Source of the DNA: Streptomyces sp. NBC_01549 | Lineage (GTDB): Bacteria; Actinomycetota; Actinomycetes; Streptomycetales; Streptomycetaceae | Assembly (NCBI RefSeq): GCF_026339955.1 | Contig: NZ_JAPEPW010000003.1 | Location: forward strand, 310,001-374,000 | DNA: 64,000 nt | Reading direction: 5' to 3' | Shown here: positions 36,699 through 45,552 of the stretch, piece after piece | Numbering within the stretch: position 1 is the stretch's first letter | Layout of the letters: the number at the start of each line of letters is the position of its first letter | Position numbers and translations under genes: made by a program | Notes under the pieces: generated by a model | What the model was told of the DNA's origin: nothing | The model's input: the letters and a program-made list of their open reading frames with translations, nothing else | The model's database searches: none

Positions 36699-37259
36699 TC
36701 AGTGAGGCATGACCAGCATGATCGCCGTGCCCAGCGCGGTCGAGCCGTCCCAGAAGTGGCCGTACGGCCGTGGGAGGATGCCCCGAGTGTCCGACGTGGC
36801 GCGCAGCCCGGGCATGTCGCGGGTCAGCGAGCACAGCGCGCAGGTGAGCAGGCACAGGGCCAGCGCGGCGGTGACGAGTGATCCGGTGGTCGACTCCACC
36901 GCGGCCGGTGCGTGGTGCGTGGCGTGCGGGCTGTGGAGCATCCAGACCATCGCGGCCATGCCGAGCGCGTAGGGCAGTCGCCGTGCCGTCGTGGCCTGGA
37001 GGGACTCCCCGGGGCGGCGTACGGGTGTGAGCGGGAACCACAGGGCGGCGGCGGTGAAGAGAACGGCCTGCCCGGTCCGCGGCAGCAGTGGCCCCCACGG
37101 CATCGCCGCCATGGCCACAGCCATTGCGGCGTGCAGGAGATGGTCGACGCGTCCGCGCCATGCCGAACCGGGAGGCCCGAGCGCGTACCGCACCGCATAG
37201 CCGGCCGCGCCCACGAACAGCGTGGTCAGCAGGGCGTGCACGGCATCGGTGGCGCTCAT
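36699..37259 (-). CDS. DUF5134-like small membrane protein
   Basis: This 186-residue protein has about five hydrophobic segments (LLTTLFVGAAGYAVRYAL; LLHAAMAVAMAAMPWGPLLP; AVLFTAAALWFPLTPV; GSLVTAALALCLLTCALCSL; STALGTAIMLVMPH) and several histidines in HSPHATHHAP. It resembles the DUF5134 family of unknown function, common in actinobacteria. ATG 37259 is the first start in good context. It faces the same way as the cupin gene upstream and may be in its transcript. Confidence 0.68.
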   Translation of the reverse strand: MSATDAVHALLTTLFVGAAGYAVRYALGPPGSAWRGRVDHLLHAAMAVAMAAMPWGPLLPRTGQAVLFTAAALWFPLTPVRRPGESLQATTARRLPYALGMAAMVWMLHSPHATHHAPAAVESTTGSLVTAALALCLLTCALCSLTRDMPGLRATSDTRGILPRPYGHFWDGSTALGTAIMLVMPH

Positions 37260-37302
37260 CGCCCGGCGTGCCTTCGCGCGCGGCGGCCGTGTGCCGGGGG
37301 CC

Positions 37303-37626
37303 TCACTCGGTGGGCCGCGGTGCGCGCAGGTGGGCACGCTGTTCCAGCTCCTCATCGGAGAAGAGTTCGAGCATGGGCTTTCCCGGCGCACACATCATGG
37401 TCACGATGAACCAGGTCCAGGCGTCCCTGAGCGCGCTGCCGTCCTGGCAGTGGATCATGTCGCCGCCCGGCTCCCAGAACGTGCCACCGGCCTCCACCAC
37501 CCGTTCGGGTTCGCCCTCCTGCTCGAAGCGGACGGCGCCGTCCACGACGTAGTCGAAGGCGGGCCCGGAGTGGCGGTGCGGCGAGGTTCCCGGGTCGCCG
37601 GGCTCCCACTCGGCCTGAATGCTCAT
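37303..37626 (-). CDS. Small cupin-domain protein
   Basis: This 107-residue single-domain cupin shows the first cupin motif (SPHRHSGPAFDYVVDGAVRFEQEGE, histidines at about 17 and 19) and the second (GGTFWEPGGDMIHCQDGS, with one His). It could bind a metal and act as a small enzyme or sensor; the substrate is unknown. ATG 37626 overlaps the stop of a small upstream frame (ATGA at 37626-37623). Confidence 0.72.
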   Translation of the reverse strand: MSIQAEWEPGDPGTSPHRHSGPAFDYVVDGAVRFEQEGEPERVVEAGGTFWEPGGDMIHCQDGSALRDAWTWFIVTMMCAPGKPMLELFSDEELEQRAHLRAPRPTE

Positions 37627-37751
37627 CGCGCGGCGCCCTCGGGGTTCGTCAGGGGCGCGGCGTCCTGCACCATCTGCGCCGCCGTCATCCAGCTCTCCGA
37701 CGCCGCCTGGTCGCCGACTCCGTGCATGTGCGCCGCGTGGTTGTCCGACAC
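37623..37751 (-). CDS. Possible 42-residue protein coupled to the cupin
   Basis: A GTG-initiated frame encodes VSDNHAAHMHGVGDQAASE... and ends in the ATGA overlap with the cupin start. It has a ribosome site GGAAGG about ten bases upstream and normal composition. It may be a real small protein, a leader that couples translation, or the lost N-terminus of a longer cupin. I recognise no family. Confidence 0.4.
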   Translation of the reverse strand: MSDNHAAHMHGVGDQAASESWMTAAQMVQDAAPLTNPEGAAR

Positions 37752-37882
37752 TGTTGTGCACCTTCCATGAGTCGCCATGCTTCCGGGCGGGGCGCATCTC
37801 CCCGCCTCTTCAGCTGTGTTGACCGAGCACCGTGCGGATCTGTGACAGGTATGGCGTTCCACAGGCAGTGCGCGGGACGGTG

Positions 37883-37920
37883 TCACAACAATGGCGCAAA
37901 CACTGTCCTTGATGTTGTGA
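37883..37920. promoter_or_regulatory. Inverted repeat TCACAACA-N22-TGTTGTGA
   Basis: Perfect 8-bp arms lie 22 bp apart in the divergent region between the cupin side and the SDR gene. A further TGTTGTG is present at 37752-37758 near the small ORF start. This suggests a regulator controlling both sides. Confidence 0.5.
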
Positions 37921-37986
37921 GTGGCTGACGTCGCCGTCACGAACGCATCCGTGGGGTCACCGACCCCCTGACGGGAAGAGACCCGG

Positions 37987-38727
37987 ATGAGAGTCGTTGT
38001 TGCAGGGGCCACCGGTCTGATCGGTTCCAGGACTGTCGCCAGGCTCCGGGACCACGGTGTGGAAGTCGTGCCCGTCTCGCGCCGGGAGGGTGTCGATGTC
38101 ATCACAGGGCAGGGGCTCATCGCGGCCCTGCGGGGCGCCGACGTGGTCGTGGACGTCACCGACGCGCCCTCCCGCGCCGAGGGGACGAGCGTCGAGTTCT
38201 TCGGCACGTCGACCGGTAACCTGCTGGAGGCCGCCGCCGCCACGGGCATCGAGCACTATGTCGCGCTGTCCGTCGTGGGAGCCGACCGGGTGCAGCAGGG
38301 CTACTTCCGTGCGAAGGCGTTCCAGGAGGAGCGGGCCCGGCGCTCGCCGATCCCACACTCCCTCGTGCGCGCCATGCCGTTCTTCGAGTCCGTGGACGCC
38401 CTGTCCCGGTCGACCGCGCACGCGGACGGCGTGCACGTCGCGCCCGTGCTGATCCGCCCGGTGTCGACGGACGACGTCGCGGCCGAACTCGCCCATGTCG
38501 CCGTCGGGCTGCCGCTGTTCGGCGTCCTGGAGATCGTCGGCCCCGAGGAGTACCCACTCGACGACCTCGCCGCCAAGCTGCAGGCCGCTCGGGGGGACAT
38601 CCGGGGGGTGGTCACCGACGCGCGTGCCCCGTTCTTCGGCGCCCTGGTCGCCGAGCGCTCGCTGCTGCCCCGCGCGACGGCCCACCCGGGTCACGAGACG
38701 CTCGCACACTGGCTCGCGCGGCGCTGA
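37987..38727 (+). CDS. NAD(P)-binding atypical SDR (NmrA-like)
   Basis: This 246-residue Rossmann-fold protein starts with the nucleotide-binding motif VVVAGATGLIGSRTVARL (about 3-20). The segment HYVALSVVGADRVQQGYFRAK includes the Y-x-x-x-K-like pattern of atypical SDRs. Such proteins act as NAD(P)H-dependent reductases or redox sensors. GGAAGAGA precedes the ATG. It is divergent from the cupin cluster and followed by a very strong hairpin. Confidence 0.85.
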   Translation: MRVVVAGATGLIGSRTVARLRDHGVEVVPVSRREGVDVITGQGLIAALRGADVVVDVTDAPSRAEGTSVEFFGTSTGNLLEAAAATGIEHYVALSVVGADRVQQGYFRAKAFQEERARRSPIPHSLVRAMPFFESVDALSRSTAHADGVHVAPVLIRPVSTDDVAAELAHVAVGLPLFGVLEIVGPEEYPLDDLAAKLQAARGDIRGVVTDARAPFFGALVAERSLLPRATAHPGHETLAHWLARR

Positions 38728-38780
38728 CCACCGAGGCCGAGCGCGCGCTCGCCCCGCGTACCCGCCCCTCCCCCGCCACC

Positions 38781-38819
38781 CGGTGCCGACATCGGAGCAC
38801 GGCTCCGATGTCGGCACCG
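38781..38819 (+). terminator. Perfect 18-bp inverted repeat after the SDR gene
   Basis: CGGTGCCGACATCGGAGC is followed by ACG and the exact reverse complement. This gives an 18-bp stem with a three-base loop, 53 bp after the SDR stop. It is a strong terminator candidate, without a U-tract. Its right arm abuts the start of the E2 remnant. Confidence 0.65.
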
Positions 38820-39250
38820 TGGTATCGCTGTGGACACTGACAAGGGCCTGATGACCCCGGTCATCAAAGCTGCGGGCGACCTGAGCATCGCCGGGATCGC
38901 ACGCGCGACCACGGAATTCGCCGACAGGGCCCGCACCGGCCGGCTCACCCCGGACGACGTGCCGGGTGCCACCTTCACGATCTCCGACACCGGCTGCCGC
39001 GACGCCCTGTTCGAGACGGTCGCCGTGCCACCGGGCCACGTCGCCATGCTGGGTGGCGGCAGCGTGGTGAAGCGTCCCGCCGTCGTGGAGGCGGACGGCG
39101 CGGCCGCGATCGACATCCGCGACATGGTTCCTGTCGCTGTCGTACGACCACCGCCTGGTGGTCGGCGCCGACGCCGCCCGCTGTCTGGGCACCGTCAAGA
39201 CGCTCCTGGAGTCCGACGCCCTCGGCGCGGACCTCATGCCGACCGCGGAG
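38815..39250 (+). pseudogene. Dihydrolipoamide acyltransferase (E2) C-terminal remnant
   Basis: The frame GIAVDTDKGLMTPVIKAAGD, then TFTISDTGCRDALFETVAVP and AMLGGGSVVKRP, is the C-terminal catalytic domain of a 2-oxoacid dehydrogenase E2. At about 39127 it loses one base, and the active-site segment FLSLSYDHRLVVGADAARCLG continues in the next frame. The expected catalytic DHRxxDG has its Asp changed to Val. Lipoyl and binding domains are missing. It is a dead fragment with no E1 or E3 genes nearby. Confidence 0.75.
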
Positions 39251-39357
39251 TCCAGAGGTCGGTCTCCGTCCCGCCTCAAGGCCCCCGTCGCCTCATGGCA
39301 CCGGGGCCGCCACCACACGGCTGTCACAAAAGTAACGCATCGTCTGTCTTGCTGGGT

Positions 39358-40164
39358 ATGCACCCTGTCACCTCCCGGGAGTCGGCCGCTCCGCCCCAGC
39401 CGGACGACTACACCGTCAGCGCCGAGTTCTACGACGTGCTCCAAGCCCAGCAGGACGCGATACGGGTCCACCACCTCTACAGCGACGCCGTGCGCGGCGC
39501 CCGGCTTGGCGTGCTGGACGTGGGCGCCGGAACCGGTCGTGTGACCTTGATGAGCCTTCTCGAATCCGAGGTGGGCGTGCACGCCGTCGAACCCGCGCGG
39601 GCGATGAGGACCTCGCTGATGACGCGTCTGGCCTCCCTGCCCGCGGAGTCGAGGGCGCGCGTCACGGTCCACCCTCATCCACTCGACCAGGCGGAGCTGT
39701 ACGAAGTCGCGGACGTGGCGATCTGCCACAACACCGTCGCCAGCCTGTCGTCCGCCGTACGCCGCGCCCTGTGGCCGTCCCTCGCCCGGGCGATCGTCCC
39801 CGGCGGTTCGTTGCATCTTCAGCTGCCTCCCGCTCGGCTTCCCGACGCGGAGGTGGTGCGCCCCTTCCCGGCGCAGCGGGTCGGCCGACACGAGTACGGG
39901 GGACGCATGGTGATGTCGGCCGACGGCGCCCGGATCCGCACACGGTTCGACTATTGGGTGTGCGCGGGCAGACACGTGCTGCGCGAGCACACGGAGACGT
40001 TCTGGATGTGGCCGGCCTCGCGTGCCGAGGTGATCGACCAACTGCGCCCGCAGGGCTTCCGCCCGTTGCCCGACGGGACCCGCCGGACCGACACGTCCGT
40101 GCTGACGCTGACTCTTGGCAGGCCCAGGACATCGTTCAGGACGCCTAGCCACGCCGGCCGGTGA
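39358..40164 (+). CDS. SAM-dependent methyltransferase, class I
   Basis: This 268-residue protein has the SAM-binding motif I LGVLDVGAGTGRVTL (about 50-64) followed by VHAVEPARAM (acidic loop, Glu). The region ADVAICHNTVASLS corresponds to motif IV and LARAIVPGGSLHLQLP to motif VI. The N-terminal YTVSAEFYDVLQA is typical of small-molecule methyltransferases. The substrate is unknown and no biosynthetic genes are adjacent. ATG 39358 has only a weak ribosome site (GCTGGG); the start is uncertain by a few codons. Confidence 0.8.
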   Translation: MHPVTSRESAAPPQPDDYTVSAEFYDVLQAQQDAIRVHHLYSDAVRGARLGVLDVGAGTGRVTLMSLLESEVGVHAVEPARAMRTSLMTRLASLPAESRARVTVHPHPLDQAELYEVADVAICHNTVASLSSAVRRALWPSLARAIVPGGSLHLQLPPARLPDAEVVRPFPAQRVGRHEYGGRMVMSADGARIRTRFDYWVCAGRHVLREHTETFWMWPASRAEVIDQLRPQGFRPLPDGTRRTDTSVLTLTLGRPRTSFRTPSHAGR

Positions 40165-40455
40165 CCGATCGCGCCCAAGTGCTGGCAAGATCGTGACCCC
40201 CGGATGCCACAAGGGCGGCTACTCGTCGGTCAACCAGTCGTCCGGAATCCGGATTTCCACTGACCGAAGGACAGACCAACGTGCCCGCATCCCTGCCCAT
40301 CGCGTCTGCTTCATTGACAACGTAGGTCCCTGTTTTGTGACATCCACCGTGCAAATTTGGTGCGGACGGTTGGAACACGGGGGGCGTTGAGCGAACGAGC
40401 GTCCTGTTCTGCTCCGGTTCGCTGGCGCCCGAGGCATGCAGCAGGCGTTGAAACG
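40165..40455. other. Intergenic stretch left of IS fragments
   Basis: No gene is supported here. The sequence is slightly lower in GC than its neighbours, and ends where the IS3 left terminal repeat begins. Confidence 0.4.
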
Positions 40456-40540
40456 TGACCTTCCCCTCGTAGCGTAGAGACCCTGGCTGCAGGGGAAGTT
40501 GAGGGTCATGGCAGGCAAGAGGCGGAAGTTCGACGCGGAG
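40456..40540 (+). mobile_element. IS3-family left end with first codons of OrfA
   Basis: A 31-bp end (40456-40486, TGACCTTCCCCT...) matches in 24 of 31 bases the reverse complement of the IS3 right ends at 15168-15198 and 56343-56373. It is followed at 40508 by ATG and MAGKRRKFDAE, the start of an IS3 OrfA, which stops at once. Only the left tip of the element remains. Confidence 0.7.
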
Positions 40541-40843
40541 TGATTTTCCGCTTGAGCTTCATTTCAATCCTTATGCGTTGGTCTTCAAGAGGGCGCTGCC
40601 GTCGCTTACGCAACTCCGTTGCGATGTGACCCATGGTCAGGACGTCCAGCAACACGGGCCGCGGTCGATCGTGCGATGCGAGAGAGGTTCATTTTTCGGA
40701 CACAACCTCGCCTCCCGGGCTGCTTTGCTCTCTTCGGTAAGGGGCCGCCTCATCTGACGAACTTCCCCCTGGCCGGGGTCCGTTCTCAGTCTGATGCGGC
40801 TGGACACACAACATGTGATGCGGGCCCGGTCGGAGAAGTTCGC

Positions 40844-42320
40844 GTGAGACACGGCAGCTGTAGTTCCAGCGTCTGCGCTGGTCAGTGTGTTGCCGGGGCG
40901 GGTGCGGGCATGAGTACGGCCACCGTGATCATGAACGTTTGTGACGACGTATCAAGACGCGGTGGCCGTGGAAGCAACGATAGCCGAGCGGGCGTGGGGC
41001 GAGGCGTTCGGGAGGGCGATGCGGACGGTGGCGGGGTGCTTCGCGCGACGTGAAGCCCGGGCGACGGCGGCGGAGTTGGTCGCGGGGCTGTTGCTGGAGG
41101 TGGACACGCGGAACTGCTGGACGCTCGCGCAGGTTCTGGGACATCCGGGCCCGCACCGGCTGCAGCACCTGCTCTCGCGCGCCCGGTTCGACCATGAGCG
41201 GGCCCGGCAGGAGATCGCCTGCCTCGTGATCGATGAACTCGCCGGTCAGAGCGTGGTGTTGGTGGCGGACGAGACGGGGGATGCGAAGTCGTCCACGGAC
41301 TGCGTGGGCGCCGGCCGGCAATACTCCGGTGCAATCGGCGGTGTCGGACTGTGCCAGGTGGCGGTACACCTGGCGGCGGTCACCGCGACGACGAAGGTGA
41401 TCATCGATCGGGCCCTGTATCTCCCGGCGGACTGGGCTGCGGACGAGGAACGCCGCGAGGTCGCCGGAGTGCCGGAGGAGATCGCCTTCGCGACGAAGCC
41501 GCAGCAGGCGCTGGCCATGGTCACCGACGCGCTCGCCGCCGGGCTGAAGGCCCGCTGGTTCGCGGGCGACGAGGTGTACTGCGGGCGCGAACTACGCCGG
41601 GGCATACGGGCGCTGGGGCTCGGCTACACCGTTGGCATCGCCGCCACCTACCAGGTCACCGACGGGACCGGGTGCCGCTGGGAGGCCCGCAAAATGATCA
41701 ACAAGGTGCGGCCCGGGCAGTGGATGCGCCGGCAGACCGGACATGGCACCAAGGGCACCCGCGAGTACGACTGGGCCTGGCTCGATGTCCGCCCCGACGA
41801 CGCTCTCGACGAGAACCGGAACGAGAAGGAGGCCGGGACGAGTGTGCTGGTCGCGCGACGGCACCGCTACACCGGCGAGGTATCCTACTTCCGCTGCTGG
41901 GCACCCGGCGACGTCTCGCTCGGCACGCTGGTGGAAGTGATCTGTCGCAGATGGCGGATCGAGGAGACCTTCCAACTCGCCAAGGGCTTCACCGGACTCG
42001 ACCAGGCTCAGGTGACCTGCTGGAACTCCTGGATGCGCTGGTCACTGTTCGCCCTGATCGCCGCCGCCGTCCTTGCCCTCACGGCCGCCGCCGTCCACGA
42101 CGCTGCCGAGGACGAACCCGCACTCGTCCCGCTGAGCTGCCCCGAGCTCATCCGGCTCCTGCGAGCCCTCGTGCTGCCGCCACCCGTCCGCGACCGCGAG
42201 CACGTCCTGCACTGGACCGCCTGGCGGCGCCATCACCAAGCCGTCGCGACCGCCTGCCACCAGCAACGACACCACCGTCACGACCAACCGTGATCAAGAA
42301 CTACAGCTGCCGTGTCACAC
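40844..42320 (+). mobile_element. Complete IS701-family insertion sequence
   Basis: The element is bounded by 23-bp terminal inverted repeats, GTGAGACACGGCAGCTGTAG... (40844-40866) and its complement at 42298-42320, which match in 22 of 23 positions. It holds one full transposase gene. It is the only apparently intact mobile element in the window. I see no identical short duplication on the two sides, so the exact outer limits may differ by a few bases. Confidence 0.8.
40941..42293 (+). CDS. IS701-family transposase
   Basis: This 450-residue DDE transposase is full length for the family. Catalytic residues appear in VVLVADETGDAKSS (first Asp), KARWFAGDEVYCGR (second Asp) and RRWRIEETFQLAKGFTGLDQ (Glu in the YREK-like helix). 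The GTG at 40941 agrees with the protein start; no strong ribosome site is visible. The reading frame is unbroken and lies within matched terminal repeats, so it may still be active. Confidence 0.88.
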   Translation: MTTYQDAVAVEATIAERAWGEAFGRAMRTVAGCFARREARATAAELVAGLLLEVDTRNCWTLAQVLGHPGPHRLQHLLSRARFDHERARQEIACLVIDELAGQSVVLVADETGDAKSSTDCVGAGRQYSGAIGGVGLCQVAVHLAAVTATTKVIIDRALYLPADWAADEERREVAGVPEEIAFATKPQQALAMVTDALAAGLKARWFAGDEVYCGRELRRGIRALGLGYTVGIAATYQVTDGTGCRWEARKMINKVRPGQWMRRQTGHGTKGTREYDWAWLDVRPDDALDENRNEKEAGTSVLVARRHRYTGEVSYFRCWAPGDVSLGTLVEVICRRWRIEETFQLAKGFTGLDQAQVTCWNSWMRWSLFALIAAAVLALTAAAVHDAAEDEPALVPLSCPELIRLLRALVLPPPVRDREHVLHWTAWRRHHQAVATACHQQRHHRHDQP

Positions 42321-42760
42321 CTTGGCAAGTGATCTGCGTCTCACTGCACACCATGCAGTTCCCTCCGCGCCCGCTCGTCCCCGCCTTCTCCGGCTGACGT
42401 CAGGCGTGGAACCCGGGCGGGGGCGTTGTCATGTTGTTCGGTGCGTGGGCGTCTGACGGTGTGTCGGGGCGTTGTGGGGCCCGGTTCTGGGCCTGTGCTC
42501 AGGGCGCGACGGGCTGGTCGGCGGCGCTGGTGATGTTCTCCCGGATGGCGAAGCGGAGGGTCGTTCCGGCCCGGTAATCGGGTCACTTGGCCGGGAGTTG
42601 CGGTGAACACCGCAGGTCGGCGGCGCGCCGATACCGCAGCTGCATCACAGGTCGACACGGCATCGACGACGTGGACGCAGCTGCGGGAACGGCGCCTGGT
42701 GCCGGGCGGCGCCGCCGCACCGCACCTGCGGTGAGCGCCGCACGCCCGCACGCTTGCGTG
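42321..42760. other. Non-coding stretch between IS701 and beta-helix gene
   Basis: I see no supported gene. Reading frames here are arginine- and alanine-rich shadows without start signals. A terminator for the minus-strand beta-helix gene is expected here but no single clear stem stands out. Confidence 0.4.
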
Positions 42761-44794
42761 TCAGGCCGGCTGCCAGGAGAGGATCGCCTGGTACTGCGAC
42801 TCGATGCCCCCGGCTGCGGTGATACTCGACGGAACCTGGTCCGCCCCGGTGATGTTGTGGTTGTTCTGGATCAGGACTTCCTTGTTGTTGTAGTCGGAGG
42901 GACCGTTCGGCCAGTAGTTGCCTTCGATGTCCGTCGGGTCGTACGTTCCGTCGCCCACGGTGTAGTTCACGTGCTTGCTGCCCCATGGTGAGACGCTGAT
43001 GTTCCAGACCGCGTTGCCGAGGATCGACACGTAGGTGGCGCCGTTGTCGGTGTACAGGACGTGGCCGCCGGAGGTGTTGAGCTGGTCGTGGACCACGTTG
43101 CCGCTGACATGCTCACCGTTCGCCATCGAGGTGCCGGTGATCCCGTTTGTATAGACGGCTCCGCCGTCGCCGAGCAGCGACATGTGGTCGTAGATCAGGT
43201 TGTTCGAGATCGTGTTGCTGTTCGAGTAGTTGGGCTGTGCGGGCAGGCTCACCTTGTCGGGCCAGCCGCCCCAGCCGATGGAGATCGCCGTATAGGGCAC
43301 ATGGTCGATCTGGTTGTGGGTGATGGTCGATGTCTCGATGTATCCGGCGTCGACGGCGATCCCGCCGTGGTATTCGGTGGCGATGTTGTAAAAGTGGCTG
43401 TCTTTGACGGTGATCCCGCTGGTGTGCTGGGCGGAGCTACTGGGCTGCGGGATGTCCACGCCGCCCAGGTCGAGGCCGTTGCCGGAGATGTCGGTGAACA
43501 CGCAGGCGGTGACCGTGTCGTTCTGTGAGCCGTCGCCGAGGTCCAGTCCGGCCGCGCCGAGATGGACGAAGTAGTCGTGGTCGAAGTGGATGCTCTTGTC
43601 GTAGCTGAACCGCACCGCGGCGGGCATCTTCGTCCAGTTGCCGTACGGGCAGCTGCCGCCCGACACGAAGTCGCACAGTCCCTGGGTGGCGTAGCCCGTG
43701 GTGCCGGTGACCTGGTACGTCGCCTGGATCTCGGAGAAGCCGGTACCGGTGTTGGACGTCGTGTAGTTCGCGTAGCTGAACTGGATCCCCTGGAAGCCGA
43801 CATGACTGGGTTCGTCCGAGGCCTTGCCGGAGGACGCCACCAGAGTGTCGAGCGAGGGCGCCTCGACGTCCGCGTTGGCCAGGTTCTCCCCGGAACGCGG
43901 AATGTAGTAGAACCGGTGCTCGCTCTTGTCCAGGTAGAACTCACCTGGCTTGTCGAGGAGTTCGTAGGCGTTCTCCACCGCCGTAGGCTTCTCGGTGATC
44001 GACTTGCGGCCGACCAGGTTGTAGGTGCGGCCCGAGTCGTCGGTACGCATGACACGCTGGGTGGAGTTGTTCCAGCAGGGCTGGGCCATGGTGATGGCGG
44101 TACTCGTCACCGAAGCGACCGGACAGCGCGGCTCGGTCCACAGCCCGAGGCCGCCCCGGTACACGAACTCGATCGCCGATGGATTGCGCCAGCCGGCCAT
44201 CGGGTCTCCGGACGCCGTGGTGTATCCGGTAGCCGTCTGGGTCAACGACACCGGCAGGGAGCCTGTCGCGCGCTGGGCGCGCACGCCGCCCACGTACAGC
44301 TGCCGGGTGTCCAGGCCGCTGGGGGCCGGGGCGGACCAGATGTCGCTGCTTGTGCTGGTCTTCGCCCAGCCGCTGATCTGGACACCGCCGCTGATGACCG
44401 GGGTCTGTCCGGACGCAGCCTTCCACCAGACGGTGCCGGCCGTGCCGCCGCCTGAGTCCGCGGCGGTGAAGGTCAGCGTGTTGGCCAGCCGGTAGACGCC
44501 GCCGGCCAGGGTCACGGTGATCGGGCCGGACGTCGTCTTGTCGATCGCCCGGACTGCGGTCTGCGCCTTGGTGAGCGTGCGGAAGGGGGCATCGACACTC
44601 GTCCCAGGGTTGCTGTCACTGCCACTGGGCGAGACGAAGTAGGTGACTGCGGTCGCCGCATGCGCGGGCGAGGAGAGCGCTCCGAGGGGCAGGAGCGCGC
44701 AAAGGAAGGCCGCGACGACACGATAAGACCCGATGAATAAGCGGAATGATCCATGGGGTCTCGTGGCATGCGCCTGCTGTCTTATGAAAAACAT
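42761..44794 (-). CDS. Secreted right-handed beta-helix protein (polysaccharide lyase/hydrolase-like)
   Basis: This 677-residue protein has a signal peptide (RVVAAFLCALLPLGALSSPAHA, about 25-46), then YFVSPSGSDSNPGTSVDAPF, the typical N-terminal cap of bacterial parallel beta-helix enzymes. Many Asn-rich coils follow (VKDSHFYNIATEYHGGIAVD; ITHNQIDHVPYTAISIGWGG; NTISNNLIYDHMSLLGDGGA). It is likely an extracellular enzyme acting on a polysaccharide; the family cannot be fixed by eye. Residue 19 is encoded by TTA (44738-44740), the rare leucine codon that makes translation depend on the bldA tRNA in Streptomyces. The start ATG 44794 has no strong ribosome site and the first 25 codons are AT-richer than the rest. 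Confidence 0.8.
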   Translation of the reverse strand: MFFIRQQAHATRPHGSFRLFIGSYRVVAAFLCALLPLGALSSPAHAATAVTYFVSPSGSDSNPGTSVDAPFRTLTKAQTAVRAIDKTTSGPITVTLAGGVYRLANTLTFTAADSGGGTAGTVWWKAASGQTPVISGGVQISGWAKTSTSSDIWSAPAPSGLDTRQLYVGGVRAQRATGSLPVSLTQTATGYTTASGDPMAGWRNPSAIEFVYRGGLGLWTEPRCPVASVTSTAITMAQPCWNNSTQRVMRTDDSGRTYNLVGRKSITEKPTAVENAYELLDKPGEFYLDKSEHRFYYIPRSGENLANADVEAPSLDTLVASSGKASDEPSHVGFQGIQFSYANYTTSNTGTGFSEIQATYQVTGTTGYATQGLCDFVSGGSCPYGNWTKMPAAVRFSYDKSIHFDHDYFVHLGAAGLDLGDGSQNDTVTACVFTDISGNGLDLGGVDIPQPSSSAQHTSGITVKDSHFYNIATEYHGGIAVDAGYIETSTITHNQIDHVPYTAISIGWGGWPDKVSLPAQPNYSNSNTISNNLIYDHMSLLGDGGAVYTNGITGTSMANGEHVSGNVVHDQLNTSGGHVLYTDNGATYVSILGNAVWNISVSPWGSKHVNYTVGDGTYDPTDIEGNYWPNGPSDYNNKEVLIQNNHNITGADQVPSSITAAGGIESQYQAILSWQPA

Positions 44795-44984
44795 GCAGGC
44801 AAAGTAGGGGTATCGGCGTGAGACGTCAATGACCGTGACGGTGATACATCGGACCAATTATCTTGTGAAGGTGGTGCCCTACGGCACAAGGCCGAGCAGG
44901 ACAGGACCAGGGACCGATGGCTCTGCCGAGGATGGCTGTTAGCGTGGAAAGCGCATCCGGCAGCCACGGGAAGGAGGCCGATCA

Positions 44985-45371
44985 ATGGCGGTCGAGCTCA
45001 ACCACACGATCGTCGCCACACACGACAAGCGGGCGTCCGCACGGTTCCTCGCCGAACTGCTGGGTTTGGAAGTGTCACCGCAGTATGGTCCGTTCGTCCC
45101 GGTGCGGATACCGAACGGCGTGACGCTGGACTACGCGGACACGGCCGGTTCGATCACCCCGCAGCACTATGCGTTCCTCGTCTCCGAGGACGACTTCGAC
45201 GCGATCTTCGCCCGTGTCCGCAGGGCGAGCCTGAACTACTGGGCGGACCCGTATCACCACCGCCCCGGCGAGATCAACTACAACGACGGCGGCCGCGGGG
45301 TCTACTTCGACGACCCGGACGGACACAACCTGGAGATCCTGACCAGGCCGTACGGGAGCGGCGAGGACTGA
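44985..45371 (+). CDS. VOC-family (glyoxalase/dioxygenase superfamily) protein
   Basis: This 128-residue single VOC protein shows the beta-alpha-beta modules with likely metal ligands in LNHTIVATHD (His near the N-terminus), QHYAFLVSEDD (middle His) and GHNLEILTRPYG (C-terminal Glu). GGAAGGAGG gives a strong ribosome site for the ATG. It may be a small-molecule-modifying enzyme or a resistance protein; the substrate is unknown. It is divergent from the beta-helix gene. Confidence 0.87.
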   Translation: MAVELNHTIVATHDKRASARFLAELLGLEVSPQYGPFVPVRIPNGVTLDYADTAGSITPQHYAFLVSEDDFDAIFARVRRASLNYWADPYHHRPGEINYNDGGRGVYFDDPDGHNLEILTRPYGSGED

Positions 45372-45372
45372 T

Positions 45373-45395
45373 GGGCTTGAAGGCAAACCAAGCCC
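45373..45395 (+). terminator. Hairpin after VOC gene
   Basis: GGGCTTG and CAAGCCC form a 7-bp stem with a nine-base loop immediately after the stop codon. It is a modest terminator candidate. Confidence 0.45.
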
Positions 45396-45552
45396 GGGAT
45401 CAGCGGGACCATCCCTAGGCGCCCGTGGTTCGATCTGTGCCTGAGGAGGTCGAAGCGCCCCTTCACTGCCCAGCCAGCCCGCTGGGTTGACTCGGCACAA
45501 TCTTGACAAATCAGATTCCACAGAATGCGGATGTGGCACGCCATGTGGTTGC

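Noticed and set aside
40844..42320. Target-site duplication of IS701
   Set aside because: The bases flanking the terminal repeats do not match, so I could not support a duplication.
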